From NCBI GenBank assembly GCA_040394735.1, contig JBEBRR010000013.1:3452-67451 (forward strand): 64,000 bases of DNA, read 5' to 3'. The translations under genes were made by a program, and so were the position numbers. The notes beneath the pieces were generated by a model. The model had not been told where the DNA came from. It made no database searches and worked only from the letters and a program-made list of their open reading frames with translations. The DNA comes from Leadbetterella byssophila_A. GTDB taxonomy: Bacteria > Bacteroidota > Bacteroidia > Cytophagales > Spirosomataceae. Positions within the stretch are counted from its first letter, which is position 1. Each line of letters starts with the position of its first letter. Positions 62,542-64,000 of this stretch are shown one piece after another.

Positions 62542-63858
62542 CTAGCGCATCATCCGGGCGCGGTTACCCGGAGTCATATTATTGAATTTCTTCATCATTT
62601 TCTTCATCTGCTCAAACTGCTTCAGAAGATTATTCACTTCCTGGATGCTCCGGCCCGCACCGCCTGCTATCCGGCGCCTGCGGTTGCCGTCAATGATATC
62701 CGGCTGACTCCGCTCTTTCGGGGTCATACTCCGGATAATGGATTCGATAGGTTTGAAAGAGTCATTGCTGATATCCGCATCTTTTATAGCAGCTCCCATT
62801 CCGGGGATCATTCCCATTACATCTTTCAGGTTACCCATTTTCTTGATCTGCTCCAGCTGCCCCAGGAAGTCGTTCAGGTCAAAGCTGTTCTCCCGCATCT
62901 TTTTATTCAGCTTGCGGGCTTCTTCTTCATCAAAAGCCTGTTGGGCCCTTTCCACCAGCGAGATCACATCACCCATGCCCAGGATCCGGGAGGCCATCCT
63001 GTCGGGGTGGAAAATATCCAGGTCTTCCATCTTCTCGCCCGTGCTCATAAACTTCACGGGCTTATCTACCACAGCCCGGATAGACAGGGCCGCACCGCCC
63101 CGCGAGTCACCGTCCAGCTTGGTCAGCACCACACCGTCAAAATCCAGCCGGTCATTGAAGGCTTTGGCAGTATTCACCGCATCCTGCCCTGTCATGGAGT
63201 CTACCACAAACAGGATTTCTGAAGGGCTGATCGCTTTTTTGATGTTTTCCACCTCGGTCATCATCACCTCATCCACAGCCAGACGACCGGCGGTATCCAC
63301 GATGACCACACTCTTGCCTTTGCTTTTGGCTTCGGCCAGCGCATTACGGGCTATGCTAACCGCATCTTTATTTTCAGGTTCAGCAAAAACGTCTACCCCG
63401 ATCTGCTCACCCAGTACCTGCAGCTGGGTAATGGCCGCCGGGCGGTACACGTCAGCCGCCACCAGCATCACCTGCTTGCCCTGCTTCTTCAGGTAGGAAG
63501 CAAATTTACCGGAAAAAGTGGTCTTACCCGAACCCTGAAGACCGGCTATCAGCACCACGGCCGGCGAGCCTTTGAGGTTCACCGTTTCCGCCTTTCCGCC
63601 CATCAGGTTGGTGAGCTCCTCCTGTACGATCTTCACAAAGAGCTGACCAGGCTCTACGGCAATCATTACCTTGCGGTCAATGGCTTCCTGCTTCACCCTG
63701 TCGGTCACCTCCTTGGCTACCTTGTAGTTCACATCGGCATCCATTAAGGCCCGCCGGATCTCCTTCACCGTACTGGCAATATTGATATCGGTGATTTTTC
63801 CCTTTCCTTTCAGCGTTTTAAACGCCCCGTTAAGCTTATCCTGAAGACTCTGAAACAT
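62542..63858 (-). CDS. ffh: Signal recognition particle protein
   Basis: 438 residues with the three SRP54 parts. The N domain is followed by the G domain with GLQGSGKTTFSGK, DVYRPAAITQL, DTAGRLAVD and TKLDGDSRGGAAL. The methionine-rich M domain has GMIPGMG, the RNA-binding RIAGGAGRSIQEVN, and MKKMMKKFNNM. It binds signal sequences and 4.5S RNA and directs ribosomes to FtsY at the membrane. A TAAATTTG -7 element lies 23 nt upstream. It converges tightly on the LytTR regulator gene with one base between stop codons. Confidence 0.97.
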   Translation of the reverse strand: MFQSLQDKLNGAFKTLKGKGKITDINIASTVKEIRRALMDADVNYKVAKEVTDRVKQEAIDRKVMIAVEPGQLFVKIVQEELTNLMGGKAETVNLKGSPAVVLIAGLQGSGKTTFSGKFASYLKKQGKQVMLVAADVYRPAAITQLQVLGEQIGVDVFAEPENKDAVSIARNALAEAKSKGKSVVIVDTAGRLAVDEVMMTEVENIKKAISPSEILFVVDSMTGQDAVNTAKAFNDRLDFDGVVLTKLDGDSRGGAALSIRAVVDKPVKFMSTGEKMEDLDIFHPDRMASRILGMGDVISLVERAQQAFDEEEARKLNKKMRENSFDLNDFLGQLEQIKKMGNLKDVMGMIPGMGAAIKDADISNDSFKPIESIIRSMTPKERSQPDIIDGNRRRRIAGGAGRSIQEVNNLLKQFEQMKKMMKKFNNMTPGNRARMMR

Positions 63859-63880
63859 ATCTTTTCTAAAAAACAGAGTG

Positions 63881-63888
63881 CAAATTTA
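63881..63888 (-). promoter_or_regulatory. -7 element (TAAATTTG) for ffh
   Basis: An exact TAnnTTTG match on the minus strand, 23 nt before the ATG at 63858. The remaining 112 bases to the window edge show no gene. Confidence 0.5.
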
Positions 63889-64000
63889 GGCAAAATATTC
63901 GGAAATATTATCAGCCTCCTTACTCCTGACCAATGAATGTGAGTTATTCCACAACAAAGCAATTAGGAATGAAAAACTTCAATCTTTAACCCAATCTTCT

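Noticed and set aside
62738..63496. Open frame of 252 codons on the plus strand
   Set aside because: It lies wholly antisense to ffh, has Ser/Arg-rich shadow composition and no recognisable domain.

Overview
The window is from a Bacteroidota chromosome of roughly balanced base composition, most likely an environmental member of the Sphingobacteriia/Chitinophagia type. Four SusC/SusD pairs, a type IX secretion sorting domain, and many start codons preceded at about 18-26 nt by the Bacteroidota -7 element TAnnTTTG support this. Placement below phylum is inference. No tRNA, rRNA, transposase, integrase or CRISPR array was seen.

Region 1 (1-11777, all minus strand) is an amino-sugar-flavoured polysaccharide utilisation locus. 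In transcription order it holds an AraC regulator, a degenerate hybrid two-component regulator, a ROK sugar kinase, a NagB-type deaminase, a FucP/NagP-type MFS transporter, a small secreted protein, a ThuA-like protein, SusC, SusD, and a secreted protein cut by the left edge. Gaps are short from the kinase onward. The hybrid regulator has lost its sensor, phospho-accepting His, ATPase domain and receiver Asp, but keeps its DNA-binding domain.

Region 2 (12054-17603, plus strand) carries a GPH-family sugar symporter, a GH130 mannosyl-glucose phosphorylase, a cellobiose-2-epimerase-type enzyme and a short GH78-like protein. The first three match the known Bacteroides route from beta-1,4-mannobiose to mannose 1-phosphate and glucose. 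Region 3 (17801-36261, plus strand) is a second PUL: SusC, SusD, an internal terminator, two tandem PL8 lyases (one with a discoidin module and a type IX sorting domain), a GH105 unsaturated uronyl hydrolase, an unrecognised 587-residue secreted protein, two GH78 alpha-L-rhamnosidases and an esterase. Together they suggest degradation of an acetylated heteropolysaccharide containing uronic acid and rhamnose; a sphingan-like polymer is one candidate.

Region 4 (36312-64000) is mostly core genome: a BatA-type membrane protein, a small lipoprotein, an SDR oxidoreductase, dihydrofolate reductase, PEP carboxylase, mannose-1-phosphate guanylyltransferase, a DEAD-box helicase, a PurF-type amidophosphoribosyltransferase, ferrochelatase, two exported proteins of unknown function, a LytS/LytT two-component pair and SRP protein Ffh. 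Inside it, two SusC/SusD pairs with no adjacent enzymes converge on one perfect hairpin terminator. A 42-codon gene with its own -7 element lies antisense to the 3' end of purF.

The intergenic spaces hold a 14-bp word (consensus CCCGGAACTCACTA) at four loci, and long imperfect inverted repeats that often begin at or next to stop codons. One copy appears to supply the last codons of the PEP carboxylase gene.
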